Positions 30,962 to 40,685 of a stretch of 64,000 nt of DNA are shown piece after piece. The stretch lies in the NCBI GenBank assembly GCA_963575745.1, contig CAUYUJ010014549.1, positions 737,001 to 801,000 of the forward strand. The letters are read 5' to 3'. Each line of letters opens with the position of its first letter. Positions within the stretch are counted from its first letter, which is position 1. The position numbers and the translations under genes are program-made. Origin of the DNA: Prorocentrum cordatum. Its lineage: Eukaryota; Sar; Dinophyceae; Prorocentrales; Prorocentraceae. The notes below the pieces were generated by a model. The model ran no database searches. It was given only the letters and a program-made list of their open reading frames with translations, and was not told the origin of the DNA.

Positions 30962-31291
30962 CTAGTTGCCAGGGGCATGCGCGCCACGATCGGGTGGGGG
31001 GGCCGAAGCGCAACAGTTCGCAGACGCACGTCGGCATTTTGACGTATTCGTCCGTAGAAGTTGCGACGTTGTGTTGAGGAAGATAGGTGCCACATAGTCC
31101 TTGACGCCTGCTGAGTACACCTCCTGTTCAGCCCCACTTGGTTTTTTCGATGTCTTTCGCCTCTTGCGCTCCGAGGCGTCGACGTTTGTAGGTTCGCATA
31201 TCCCACTATCCCTTTCAGAAACGGATCCTGGAGGAGTTGTAGTGCGAAGGCTAGTGATGGACCATTCAAGAAACAAGTTGCGCCGAAACAC
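30962..31291 (-). CDS. Possible C-terminal exon, basic protein
   Basis: The minus frame reads SERDSGICEPTNVDASERKR RKTSKKPSGAEQEVYSAGVK DYVAPIFLNTTSQLL and stops at TAG (30962-30964) after RGAHAPGN. ERKRRKTSKK looks like a nuclear localisation signal. Third-position bias is only moderate, so this may be an older or unusual gene. No family recognised. Confidence 0.4.
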   Translation of the reverse strand: MFRRNLFLEWSITSLRTTTPPGSVSERDSGICEPTNVDASERKRRKTSKKPSGAEQEVYSAGVKDYVAPIFLNTTSQLLRTNTSKCRRASANCCASAPPPDRGAHAPGN

Positions 31292-31299
31292 GTCAAATC

Positions 31300-31790
31300 C
31301 GCATGGAGGCTCAGCCTGAGCAGCTTCCCAGTAATAACCAACTTTGGTACCTGGGTACCTCTGGCAGCCCCGTGCCTATTGAAGCAAACTCGGAGCTATC
31401 TTAAGGCCAGGTTCGAAACACTTGAGGCCCCTTTGACGCTCTCTTGGGGCCCTGTGGGGTTTATTCGCGTACGCTCTTTCGAACATGTTGGAAACAGTGG
31501 TAGCAAAGAAGAGATCGCCACTTGGGGTATAAAGGGGGTCGTCCTGGTACGATCTATCGGAGGTTTCATTGCCACCTCAGGCCGTCGTGGTGCTCTCAGA
31601 GGGATGCGTGGACGCAGGCTGGAATCCAGTTTGCAGCAAGTTGAACCATCTTGCGTTGTTTTTCAAGCCATCTTGAGCTGTCCGGTGCCCCTGGAGCCGT
31701 GCCCAGATTAGATCAGAACAACTTCTCGCGAACTTTCGAGTCAAACTTCCAGTTCAGGTCCCCCGGGGAAGGGGTAGGAGGGGGATAGTT
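31300..31790. other. No supported feature
   Basis: A 110-codon plus frame (31379-31711) exists but has no codon bias or family resemblance. Confidence 0.4.
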
Positions 31791-31795
31791 CTTCG

Positions 31796-31944
31796 GTGGC
31801 CACATATGAACCCTACCCTAACCCCTCACAATTTCTAAGGGTTGGGAGGGGTTCACTTCGTTCGGGAGCTCCCGAGCGAAGTGAACCCCCACCCCCCCTA
31901 AGAAATCGTGAGGGCTTGGGGATAAGGTTCGCATGTGGCCACCT
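31796..31944. mobile_element. Foldback family L, copy 1 (uninterrupted)
   Basis: GGCCACATATGAACCC at the left pairs with GGTTCGCATGTGGCC at the right. The centre is the hairpin TTCACTTCGTTCGGGAGCTC / GAGCGAAGTGAAC. It serves as the empty-site reference for the nested copy at 59395. Confidence 0.85.
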
Positions 31945-31954
31945 ATTTCCTCAA

Positions 31955-32461
31955 ATGGGGCGAAATTGTTTTTTTGAAGAGCTGCTCCCCTCAAGTGCCC
32001 AGAGTACTGCCAGGATCTTGATGTCCAGGCATCGTTTTCGGGCCTGGGGATCCAGAGCAAGAGCGCCCAGGGCGAACAAGATCAGTCTTCTGGATGGGGT
32101 CGTGAGCGGTGACCCACGACGCGCAAACATAAGGCATCCGCATCGGAGGTCTGCCCAGCGCCCTGTATGCCTCCCTAGACATGCGAGGCCTCGGCTTGTT
32201 CCATACGCGGCCTCCGAACGCCCCGGGAGCGATTTCTCTTCCCCGACGGTCCTGGGGGCCGGCCCGGCGAGGTTCCCCCACCGGGAGAACGAAAGTGGCC
32301 CACCATCTTCTCATTTTGTTCAACGACACTGCCTTCCATCCCGCGGCTTCCGCCCAGTCTTTTTTTGCCACTCCTTGCGTTGCACAGTTCGCTGCACGGC
32401 CACCCTGAACCGCTCGACTGGCCTGCGCGCGCTCGCCGGGTCCTCTCTGGGGAACCTATTG
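31955..32461 (-). pseudogene. Frameshifted coding relic or multi-frame exon, unknown protein
   Basis: On the minus strand, after an acceptor CCCCAATAG|G at 32462, coding-like text runs FPREDPASARRPVERFRVAV QRTVQRKEW. At the A7 run near 32362 it switches frame to KKDWAEAAGWKAVSLNKMRR WWATFVLPVGEPRRAG and continues to YVCASWVTAHDPIQK. It switches again to FALGALALDPQARKRCLDIK ILAVLWALEGSSSSKKQFRP before TGA near 31960. Two phase changes without splice signals suggest decay, or indels at homopolymers in the assembly. Confidence 0.5.
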
Positions 32462-32650
32462 GGGGGGGCACCTCCTGCGAGGAGGTCCACGATGCTTCTT
32501 CGAGCCCTCGAGGAGCCCACCAGGCGGGGTACCTCCAGCGAGGAGGACCACGATGCCTCCTCGAGCCGGGGACCAGCGGTGTCTCGAGCGAGGGGAGGGG
32601 ACTCCACACCACCAGGGGGGCCCCACTTGCTCCTCCCGCTCGTGGTTCCT
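32462..32650. repeat. Family O repeat, copy 1
   Basis: GGGGTACCTCCAGCGAGGAG / GACCACGATGCCTCCTCGAG duplicated in tandem once, and CACACCACCAGGGGG. Shared with 33945-34090. On the minus strand it ends in the AG acceptor of the relic above. Confidence 0.7.
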
Positions 32651-32693
32651 GGTGGATTGAATACGTATCAGTGCCTCCTGTTCCTGGATCTAG

Positions 32694-32882
32694 GCCTCCC
32701 AAACTGGGTCCGAGTGAGATCGGGTCGGAGGATCGAGCCGCGTCGGCGGTGCACCGGCGATGCGGCTCGATGTGGAGCCCGCCGACGTCGCCGATGCGTT
32801 GCTGACGTCGCCGATACATGAGCGATGCGGCGCGGTCTCCCGACCCCATCTACTCGTGCCCAGTCTAGGAGGCCTCTGCTAG
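32694..32882 (+). mobile_element. Foldback family B, copy 3
   Basis: GATCTAG|GCCTCCCAAACTGG start, GGGTCGGAGGATCGAGCCGC arm and GCGGCGCGGTCTCCCGACCC arm, end CTAGGAGGCCTCTGCTAG. Confidence 0.8.
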
Positions 32883-33120
32883 GGAATGTCTGGATTCCCC
32901 GCGACACTTGGCTCCGCTGCGATCGACACGTGGCTCCACCACTTGGCTTCTCCAGAGGCCCCTCGCCCCCGCAGCCGCTTTGGCTCCACCGCGATCGGCG
33001 CGGCCCCGAGCCCGCTGGCCTGCATCGGAGGCTGCGAGGCCCACGCGGAGGAAGTCCGCGCGGAGTGCTCGGTCTCCGTGTGGACCTGCTCCGCCTGGAC
33101 CCCGCCTCTCCTCGCTGCAG

Positions 33121-33487
33121 GCCCCGCAGGCCCTGCGCGCTCCACCGGCGGACGCGCACGCATGGAGCCCGCGGCGGCCGCGGAGCCCGCCGCCGCGGGG
33201 GGCAAGGCGGCGGGCAAGGGGCCGCCGCCCCCGCCCCGGACCGCGAAGGGCACGGCGCCGCGCGCGGCCGCCGGCCAGTGCGGCGCCCCCGGGCGCCTGC
33301 CGTGCGCCGGGGCGCCGCCGGCCACGGGCGCGGGGCGCCCGCAGGACGGCGGCGGCGGCAAGGCCAAGGGCCGAGGGCCCCCGCCGCCGCCCGCCGCCAG
33401 GGGTGCCCCCCCTGGGCGGCCGCGCGCGGCCGCCGGCGGGGAGGCCGGGCAAGGCGGGGCCCCTCCGCGCAAGCGCTCCCCTGACCC
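33121..33487 (+). CDS. Exon, Ala/Gly/Pro-rich with FH1-like proline runs
   Basis: Acceptor CTCCTCGCTGCAG| at 33120. The frame contains MEPAAAAEPAAAGGKAAGKG PPPPPRTAKGTAPRAAAGQ and later GGGGKAKGRGPPPPPAARGA, so there are two GKA-x-GKG-PPPPP-type repeats. Such KG-PPPPP repeats are typical of formin FH1-like profilin-binding segments, but no FH2 domain is seen here. The upstream frame from about 33000 (LACIGGCEAHAEEVRAECSV) may also be coding. Ends at or before family J copy at 33488. Confidence 0.45.
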
Positions 33488-33665
33488 AGAAGTCCGACGT
33501 ATGGAGCAAATCAAGACGGGGTTGTGTCGCAGTGTTCGGCCTCTCCGGAGGCCCTCGGCGGGCCCCGGGGCCGTCCAAGAGAAAACACAGCATGAAGCAC
33601 CGATCCTGGGGGACGGGTCGAAACTTCTGGATGCGCCGACGTATATCGAAAGAATCACGGCACCG
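33488..33665 (+). repeat. Foldback family J, copy (possible intron)
   Basis: GTCCGACGTATGGAGCAAATC start, TTCGGCCTCTCCGGAGGCCC core, GCGCCGACGTATATCG end. It separates two coding-like segments in the same frame. Confidence 0.75.
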
Positions 33666-33689
33666 GATCTCTGGGGTGGTCTGGGGGTT

Positions 33690-33873
33690 GCATATTCGTC
33701 AGATACCGGGCGTTTTCGCCATGTGTCCCCCCCCGGACCATCACAGATCGATGCGGCTTGGGAGATGCCGCACAAAGATGGGGTCTATAGGGCTCCGGTC
33801 GTGGTAGTCTGTCACGGTGCCGAAGTTTTGTCAGTATTCCTGGCGCCCCTCCCCGCGGCAGGGGCGGCAGGGA
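33690..33873 (+). CDS. Exon, unknown protein
   Basis: Reads GVAYSSDTGRFRHVSPPGPS QIDAAWEMPHKDGVYRAPVV VVCHGAEVLSVFLAPLP and ends near a donor GGGAAG|GTCCGTG. Same frame as the proline-rich exon upstream, from which a family J element divides it. No family recognised; the hydrophobic VVVVCHGAEVLSVFL may be a core strand-helix. Confidence 0.5.
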
Positions 33874-33944
33874 AGGTCCGTGCTCTTTCTACCTTGCGGC
33901 CTCCTGCCCCGCCGTTTTCCCGCTTCAATCTCGGAGGGAGGAGA

Positions 33945-34090
33945 AGCGACACCAAAACCACCAGGGGGCACACCTCCAGCGAGGGGGTCCACGATGCCTC
34001 CCCGAGCTGGAGGCTTGGAATGTCCCGAGCGAGAGGAGGGGACCACACCACCAGGGAGACCCCCCTTGCCTCCTCGCATCTCCTCGCCCT
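33945..34090. repeat. Family O repeat, copy 2
   Basis: ACACCTCCAGCGAGGGGGTC / CACGATGCCTCCCCGAGC / ACCACACCACCAGGGAG. Confidence 0.7.
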
Positions 34091-34124
34091 GGTGGTGTTG
34101 GTGTCGCGTTTTCTTCCCAGACAT

Positions 34125-34285
34125 ACGACGTCCTGTTTTTGTTTCAATCCGGGGCCCCTGGAAGTCCCGACCCCCCCTTCCCCCGGACCGGTCTTTCATC
34201 CTGAGCCGTTTGTTGACGGTCCCGAGGCCCAGCGAGGGCCCCCAGGGGCCGAAGACGGTCCAACACATCCCGTCCTGATCTTTCT
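34125..34285 (-). repeat. Foldback family J, inverted copy
   Basis: GACGGTCCCGAGGCCCAGCG and CCCCCAGGGGCCGAA are the reverse complement of the J core. Confidence 0.75.
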
Positions 34286-34295
34286 GCGGCGCGCT

Positions 34296-34520
34296 CCTGC
34301 CTGGGTTTGCCCTCACTGGCCCGCCGCTCCACCGCGCTCGAACACCCTGCCGCAGGGCCGAAGCCGTGCCCAAAGCAGCGGGCGATGTGCTCTGCCGAGG
34401 CTCCGCCCTCCGCGGGCGGCCGCGTGCGCCTCGTGGGCGCCCCGCCTGTGCGATCCCTGGGCGGGCCTGCGTCGAGTCGGCGGCCCCCCCAGCACTCAGC
34501 CACGCGCAGACAGGGGGGTG
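34296..34520 (+). CDS. Possible exon, strand ambiguous
   Basis: The plus frame SLARRSTALEHPAAGPKPCP KQRAMCSAEAPPSAGGRVRL is plausible, but so is a minus frame (EHIARCFGHGFGPAAGCSSA). Both have G/C third positions because the segment is nearly all G+C. Plus is preferred only because its neighbours are plus. Confidence 0.3.
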
Positions 34521-34529
34521 GGGCTCCTG

Positions 34530-34710
34530 CATCCACTGCGGTCCCTCGGGGGCTGCGAACTGTGCCACCGTCGCCCCTTTCGTGGGCTCCCGGGAGGCAC
34601 GGCTCCGCTCGGGGCAGCGCACCTCACTTCGAGACCTCGCGGCCGACTGCGCAACCGTCATAAACTCCCGTGCGCTCCTGGGGGGCACGGCTCACTTCAG
34701 GGAGGCGCAG
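34530..34710. repeat. Dispersed copy related to the 40.45-kb tandem repeat
   Basis: GCTGCGAACTGTGCCACCGT and TTCGTGGGCTCCCGGGAGG are the approximate reverse complement of words in the 101-bp unit at 40450-40685. Confidence 0.55.
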
Positions 34711-34715
34711 GTCAC

Positions 34716-34852
34716 GTCGAGGGAGGGGGGAGGGCTTCTGAGAAGCACCCTTGCTTCTCAGAAGGCGCGGGGGCCTTCTCTATATATGTGAGGCCGGCGC
34801 CTTCTAAGAAGCAGCCTCCTTCTAAGAAGCCCTCTCCCCTCCCTCCACCCCT
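34716..34852. mobile_element. Foldback family P, copy 1
   Basis: GGGAGGGCTTCTGAGAAGCA and CTTCTAAGAAGCCCTCTCCC arms, with two internal CTTCT-AGAAG hairpins. A shorter relative is at 54022. Confidence 0.8.
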
Positions 34853-34865
34853 TTGTGCGCACCGC

Positions 34866-35045
34866 CAAAACATCTTACACCAGAGAAGAACCTCAATCAG
34901 TGGACGGTCTGATCGACAAGGAGATCGACCGGGAACCGGGGAACCCAGAACCCACCGAAGTCGGCCGGGAGCCCATCACCAGGAACCGGAATGGGGAACC
35001 CGGGAACCCAGCCGGCCACCAACATCGGCGACCGAGAAATCTCAC
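34866..35045. repeat. Family T repeat, compact copy
   Basis: AATCAGTGGACGGTCTGATC, a single GACAAGGAGATCGACC, then GGGAACCCGGGAACC-type words and ACCGAAGTCGGCC. The expanded relative is inside 35440-35900. Confidence 0.7.
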
Positions 35046-35224
35046 AGTATATGCGTCGTGGCGGGCGCGTTCTGGCCACGCCGCTCGGGAAAAACGATGC
35101 TCCTCCAGGAAAAACAGACAGTCTTAGTATGTCTCTGTGCGTCCCATCGAGGGGTCGTCCGGGAGGTGTGCGACCGAGGGCACCTCGGGGGCGCCTCGTC
35201 CTGCTGGCATTCTATTTTCGGGAG

Positions 35225-35395
35225 CGGCCAAGAGGGGGGTGAAGACGAGGGGGGGAGGTATCATGGCCAGGGCCAGGATGTCTCCCCAGATTGCACGGCC
35301 ACTCTTATTTCAATGCGTTCCCTGGCCCCCACTGTGCCGCGAACATGCCTCGGGCCATGATTTGCACCCCCCCTCTTGGACGCCCCCGATACTGA
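35225..35395. repeat. Foldback family M, copy 3
   Basis: GGCCAAGAGGGGGGTGAAGA and ATTTGCACCCCCCCTCTTGG are complementary ends. Confidence 0.8.
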
Positions 35396-36056
35396 AATCG
35401 GACGTGTCCCTCTTCGGGAGGCATGCTCAAAAATAAGTACATCTGAGAAAACCCAAATCAGTGGATGATTTCAAAATTGATACTATGGATCTTGAGATCG
35501 ATTGTGAGATCAATAATGAGATCGATAGTGGAATCGATAGTGAGGACGATTGTAAGGTCGATCGTGAGACCGAGAGTGAAATCGATTCAATGAGATCGAT
35601 AGTGAGATCGATCGCGAGATCGCTATGCAATCTCTAGTGAGATATCTTGTGAGACTGATAGTGAGATCGATTGTGAGATCGATGGTGAGATCGATCGAGA
35701 AGTCGGTAATGAGATCGATGGTGAGACCGATCGATAAGAAGATCGACCAAGAATCCGGGAACCCGGGAACCTCGCCGCCCTCCGAAGTCGGCCCTGAACC
35801 CGCAACCAGGAACCCGGGAACCCGGAACCGGGAACCCAGGAACCCCGCAACCCAGCGTGCGACCAAAATCGGCGGGACATTTTCGCCAAATCCTTCAACA
35901 TCCGCGAGGAACCATTCAGTGCAAGCACTGATTGGGGAATAAAACATAGTTTGTCTGGGGACGATGTTTCCGTTGTTTTTTGACCATGCTTGAGCATGTG
36001 TGCACACTATGTTGTAATTCGTCGTCCAACAATTCGGAGGACACGCCCGACCTAAC
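35396..36056. mobile_element. Foldback family G, copy 4, split by family T insertion
   Basis: The left G arm (CGGACGTGTCCCTCTTCGGG) is at 35399 and the right arm (GGAGGACACGCCCGACCTAA) ends at 36055. Between them lies a family T copy whose GAGATCGATNGT 12-mer has expanded to more than 20 units (35500-35750). Confidence 0.8.
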
Positions 36057-36099
36057 ATGATACGTAGCGTTTATTACTCGAAGAAGGGAGCTGGTATAA

Positions 36100-36250
36100 T
36101 CATAAACTGTTGGCGCTCCGCGCGGATTTCTCGGATCCGCGCCGGGACCCCCCGGCGTCGCCTCCAGTGGCCCCTGGCGCGCTTCGCGCGCCAGGGAGGG
36201 GGGCCCAGCGCAGATCCAAGAAATCCGCGCTGAGCGCCAACATGTTAAAC
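36100..36250. repeat. Foldback family E, copy 6
   Basis: CTCCGCGCGGATTTCTCGGA and TCCAAGAAATCCGCGCTGAG arms with a GGCGCGCTTCGCGCGCCAGG loop. Confidence 0.85.
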
Positions 36251-36584
36251 TCGTTTTTTTTTTCCTGATACGTAGTTTACATTCCACTGCATACATTGCA
36301 TCACGCAGTTTGGACCTCACTTCGCTTACCACAGCTTGCACCGCATCAGTTTTCTTCTCGGAATGAAGGGTCGATTCCACCCCCTCCCGAACCCAGACTT
36401 AACCGTGGCACGCTTCAAATGCCACGCTATTCAGCCTCATCGCTCATTCTCGTCACGAGATCAAAGTTTTCCAGCCTGCCGGAATCGATCCCTCCTTCAT
36501 CTGGTTTAAGTCGTGCGATGCGCGCGCATTCGTTTAACGATTCCGAGAGATAATGTTACACTTGTAATTTGCTGCAGCAGGCTG

Positions 36585-36617
<33 letters not shown>

Positions 36618-36620
36618 GCA
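36585..36620. repeat. (AT)n(AG)n compound microsatellite
   Basis: Same compound structure as at 14117. 36260-36580 before it has no supported gene. Confidence 0.9.
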
Positions 36621-36639
36621 TATCACTATAGTGGCCTTC

Positions 36640-37025
36640 GGCCCATCCCGCCAACGTGCCTGGGTTGTAGGTCAGAGGCTTTTTGCATACCTGTGATGAT
36701 CTCTTGGATGACCTCTCGGATGCCTTTTCGTGACGATTCATTTGGTGTCTTGGCATCTTTGGGGCCTCTTGGGGCTTGATTTGGGCCTCTCGGGGGCTCT
36801 TGCGGGCCTCTTGGGGCCTCTTGGGCGCACCTTGGGGGCTTCTCTAGGCATCTTGGGGTCATCTCTGGGCGGAGGGCTCAAGATAGCAGTTTGTGTCTCC
36901 CTTTCTCGAGCTGGTTTGGGGCGATCTTGGGCGCCTCTTGGGCCGTCCTTTAGACGCTCGGAAGGTCGAAAAGATGGCAATACGAAAGCAATTAAGACAC
37001 GCATGGATTTTGACAAGAGGGTTGC
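36640..37025. repeat. Family D repeat, long copy 2
   Basis: CGTGCCTGGGTTGTAGGTCA start, CCTCTTGGGG units and a tail with GCATGGATTTTGACAAG, collinear with 8103-8580. Confidence 0.75.
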
Positions 37026-37059
37026 AGGGCGGTCCCCGGGGCCATCGGGAACCATGTTG

Positions 37060-37300
37060 GACATGCATGTCCCGAGCAGCGCGCTCTTGGCCTCCCGTAG
37101 AGGCACGCGCGCCCCGCAGCGCCCGGAATTCTTGGGCTGTGACCTCTCAAGGAATATATTCAAAAACGCAGGGGGCTCGAAGGGACGCGAGGACACTGCT
37201 GCCTGCCGCTTGCCGCCTGACCTGCTGCCTGTGGCCAGGCTTGGCCGTGGCGGCCCCTTTCGGCTTAATTATTCAACGAATCAGGGACTGCGCGCTACTG
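37060..37300 (+). CDS. Possible exon, strand ambiguous
   Basis: The plus frame RRGTRAPQRPEFLGCDLSRN IFKNAGGSKGREDTAACRLP is plausible. The minus strand also carries PFEPPAFLNIFLERSQPKNS GRCGARVPLREAKSALLG. No domain in either; one of them is probably real. Confidence 0.3.
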
Positions 37301-37880
37301 GCGCGCCGGCAGAGGCAAGGCCACCAGCGCGCCTACCTCTTTGCAACCTTTACGCGAGGACACTCCAACCCGTGCCCCAGGGCACGGTGGCGGATTACAA
37401 AGCACTCGCGCACGCGCAAATGTCAAAATCATTCCGCACGCATCGGGTCCCAAACATTTGCAAGACAAATTAGCAAGCTCTTCCTCAACAGATCTGGCAG
37501 ATCTTCTGTCCGCGCACACTTGCTGAAACCCTGTGGCGCCCATCTGGTCTGAGCAAAGTGGTCCAGGTCCGGAATGGTCATCTCACCACGCGGTGCACAT
37601 GCGACGACCCAGCACGCGCGCAGTGCACGCACCCGCAGTTAAGGATCCATGCAGGCCACGCGCGCTGACCGCCACGCGCGCACGCGCCGGAACCATTCCG
37701 AAATCCACCGGCTTTCGAATAATATCAAGATAGAGCTCTTCCAACGCATGCGCCCAAACACGTACTGTTCCAGTAAACGTTTGCCACGCCTGTCGAATTG
37801 TTGTGTGCGCACACTTCCTCACCATCACCTGCATCGGGGCCGCCGCATCACCGCCGTCACCGTCATCGTCGATCGCAGCC
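37300..37880. other. No supported gene
   Basis: Lower GC, with several short CGCGCG words resembling the 25.8-kb satellite cores. A minus frame at 37295-37543 lacks codon bias. Confidence 0.4.
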
Positions 37881-38055
37881 ATTGCCGCCGTCATCGGTCA
37901 AGCACTTTCAACATCGACACATGGACATCATCGTCGTCATCGTCGTCACCAGTTCCGGCGCCATCTTTGATTTTGCCGTCGTCATCGTCATCATCGCCGC
38001 CACCATCGCTACCATCATCATCGTTGCCACCGTTGTCGGCGTCATCATGATATCG
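37880..38055. repeat. (GTC/ATC)n imperfect microsatellite
   Basis: CATCGTCGTCATCGTCGTC runs on the plus strand. Confidence 0.8.
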
Positions 38056-38329
38056 TACCCGCCCGAGTGTTGACCCGCGCCGAAGTGCTTGAGCGCCAGC
38101 GCGCGCTGCCAAAACCCACTGGCAATCGCCAGTGCGGCCGCAGCACTTGTGCCAAACGAGCTGGTCGCTCTGCGTGCCAGCTTGCTCGCGCATGTGCGGT
38201 CGCAGAGGTACGCCAACCAGCCGCAAGTATCAACCGCAATCGTGGCCGAATGGGTTTTGCCGAACAACTTGCTGGTGGGAGAGTGGGGCGATTGCTCAAG
38301 CAGTTGAGTTGTCAAGTCCAAGTCTTTCC

Positions 38330-38650
38330 CAACACATTGCGCCACGTAGTTTCCAACACGCAGCCTGCACCACATACTTTGCACCACCACTTGAATGAAG
38401 CACGCTGTTTGCACCCATTCGCTTGCACCACGTAGCCTGTCCAATATATAGTTTACACAACGTGGCTTGTGCTACAAACGCCACGCGGCTTCACTAACAC
38501 TACATCAGTTACATCGCGCAGCTTGAACCACGACGGTCCTTCCATTGCGTAGTTTGCACAACATGGCGTTTGACTGAACAGTTCGAACATCATCCATTCA
38601 ACTGAACATCATGCGGCACAGCTCGCACCACATATATTGTACCATGTCGC
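38330..38650. repeat. Degenerate 15-30-bp repeat
   Basis: Words such as TTGCACCACGTAG, TTTGCACCACCAC and GTTTACACAACGTGG recur at irregular spacing. Confidence 0.5.
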
Positions 38651-39059
38651 TGGGAAACCAATGGTGCAATGACTCAGTGTTTCGGACCTGCGCTGGCGAA
38701 CACTTTTGTTTAGTTGTGTCAAATTGTTTCTCTCGCTCTCTCCCTCCGTCCAACTCTTTCTCCATCCTTCCTGCCGCCCGCCGTCATCCCATCTCCCCCC
38801 CTTCTGTCGTCTTCTTCCCCGTTTTCCTCCCCCCTCCGGCGCCGACGACCACCACCACCACCCCGCCTTCCTCCTCTGACGCCGACGACCACCACTACCA
38901 CTACCGCGACGGCTGCGACGACGACGACGACGACGACTTCAGCAACGGCGGCGGCGACGGCGACGACGACGGCGGCAACGGTGGAGGCCGGAGGCGGCGG
39001 CGGCGTCGACGACGGCGACACTGCGGCGGCGGCGGCCGGCCTTGGCTCGGAGGCGCCCC

Positions 39060-39190
39060 CGCGGCGGAGGCGCCCGTGGGGAGGCCGAGCGCGCCCGCGG
39101 CGCTGCTGGCCGTGGCGGCGCTGCAGCGGCCAGACGGCTCGTGGGTGCCCGAGCTGTTGGCCCGAGCGCTAGGCCCGCAGGCGGGCGCCA
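39060..39190 (+). CDS. Exon resembling the C-terminal motif of VIT/VWA-domain proteins
   Basis: Reads RPSAPAALLAVAALQRPDGS WVPELLARALGPQAGAK. The pattern LLxLQxxDGSWxLxxxLAxxLG is the conserved C-terminal motif of VWA5A/PARP4-like VIT plus von Willebrand A proteins, so I infer such a gene; the VIT and VWA domains themselves are not in the window. A GC donor is possible at CGCAG|GCGGGC. A GAC/GGC tract precedes it and a TCC array follows. Confidence 0.5.
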
Positions 39191-39199
39191 AGCACTGCT

Positions 39200-39370
39200 C
39201 GGGGGCCCCCTCCCCCTCCTCCTCCTCCTCCTCCTTTTCCTCCTCCTCCTCCTCCTCCTCCTCCTACTCCTCCTCCTCCTCCTCCTCCTCCTCCTCCTCC
39301 TCCTCCTCCTCCTCCTCCTCCTCCTCCTCCTCCTCCTCCTCCTCCTCCTCCTCCTCCTCCTCCTCCCCCT
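39200..39370. repeat. (TCC)n array
   Basis: Near-pure TCC run immediately after the exon. Confidence 0.95.
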
Positions 39371-39394
39371 CCCCGAGGGCGCGGGCCCCCAAAT

Positions 39395-39480
39395 GGGCCG
39401 CGCACGTGCCGCCGGCCACGATTTGCGCCCCCCCCCCCCCTTCTTGGACGCCCCCCCTCTTGGCCGCCCCCGATCCCCCC
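39395..39480. repeat. Family M, partial copy
   Basis: GCCGCCGGCCACGATTTGCG and CTTGGACGCCCCCCCTCTTG only; the left half is missing. Confidence 0.65.
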
Positions 39481-39729
39481 TGCACGCCTGGCGTGGGGGC
39501 GGAGCGTGCAGGCAGGATGCCCAACCGCACTGTTTTGTTTCCGTGGATCGGCGGCGAGCGAGGGGGGGCTCTCAGAGGGCGGCGGCGCTTCTCAGAACCC
39601 CGTCGCGCCTTCTGGGAAGTTTTCTGTGTCATCTTTTGGGCCCTATCAGCTCCTTGATGGACGCAACTGAGCACAACCTGCACATGAATGACGCGTGCAG
39701 CCCATGTTCGAACACGCGCAGTCCTCCTG

Positions 39730-40070
39730 GGGCGTTTTGGGTGCCCCTTGGCGGACCCGTGCGCCTTTTATGGCGTGTTTGGCGTCTCGGGGGGTCCTAA
39801 AGGTCATTTGGGTGCTTCTTGGGAGCCTCAAGGGCGCCTCTTGGCGGCTACTGGGCGCGTCTTCAGTTTTTTTCGGCGCCCTCTTGTGGGCTTCGGGGGG
39901 GCTCTTTGGAGGCAATCGATCAACGAAAGTGGGGTCTTTCTTAGCCTGGGCCCCTTGGGAGCTCCCGAAATCGCTGTTTGGCACGCTGTTCCGCTGTTGG
40001 GCGCTCTTCGAGCCCACTTGGCGCCCACATGAGCATCCTTTCGAGCCCTGCTCGAGCCATCTTGGAGCCA
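39730..40070. repeat. Family D-like repeat
   Basis: CTTGGGAGCCTCAAGGGCGC-type units, more degenerate than the other copies. Confidence 0.5.
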
Positions 40071-40224
40071 TATTGATGCTTTGGCAGGTCATCAGAAGCG
40101 AATTACCCGGGGACGTACCCAACCCTTTCTCAACAGGTGGCGGTTATACCCAAGACCGCACACGTAAAGCGAACATGTAAAAGAGTCCCACTGCGCAGAA
40201 GCGTACAGAAGACAATTCAGAAGA

Positions 40225-40435
40225 GCGCGGAAGCGAAAGCAACGAGAAAACCCAAAACGGTGCGACAAAAGGGCACGGCGGCGAGGGCAACCAGAGGGAT
40301 CCAAAAGTGGAGACGAAAAGACGTGGCGGCGACAGCAACGAGAAGCCCAACAAAGTGGAGATGTAAGGGCGCGACAAAGAGAGCAACAATAATCCCGAAT
40401 AAGTGGAGACAAAGGGGCACGGCTGCGAAGGTACT
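40225..40435. repeat. About 45-50-bp tandem repeat
   Basis: AAAGTGGAGACGAAAAG, AAAGTGGAGATGTAAGG and ATAAGTGGAGACAAAGG start successive units, each with GGCGGCGA-like and AGCAACNA words. A plus frame of KWR repeats is open through it but shows no other sign of coding. Confidence 0.65.
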
Positions 40436-40449
40436 GTAATCAGAAACAA

Positions 40450-40685
40450 CGATGGGACACGCGTGGCAACCGACGCCGTTGTACCTCCCATGAGCCCACG
40501 AACGCGGCGACAGTTGCGCAGTTCGCTGTCCCCAGGGATCCGCGAGTTCCCGACGGGATCCTCGTGGCAACCGACTCCATTGGACCCCCCATGGGCCCGC
40601 GACAGTGGAGACGGTTGCGCAATTCGCAGCCCCCAGCGAGCCGCGAGGTCCCGACGGGATCCGCGTGGCAACCGGCTTCGTTGAG
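40450..40685. repeat. 101-bp tandem repeat, 2.3 units
   Basis: GTGGCAACCGAC starts units at about 40462, 40563 and 40664. TTCCCGACGGGATCCTC / GTCCCGACGGGATCCGC ends the first two. Confidence 0.8.

Noticed and set aside
32969-32989. Possible relic of the dinoflagellate spliced leader (CCGCAGCCGCTTTGGCTCCA)
   Set aside because: About 16 of 21 positions match the leader as I recall it, but related TTGGCTCC words occur nearby and chance is not excluded. No exact leader was noticed elsewhere.
32886-35360. A single 824-codon plus-strand open frame
   Set aside because: It passes through family J, O, inverted J, P and T repeats. Only parts (33121-33487 and 33690-33873) look like protein; the length reflects the lack of stops in GC-rich DNA.
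36893-37552. A 219-codon plus frame after family D
   Set aside because: It begins in the repeat and overlaps two better candidate frames; no codon bias of its own.
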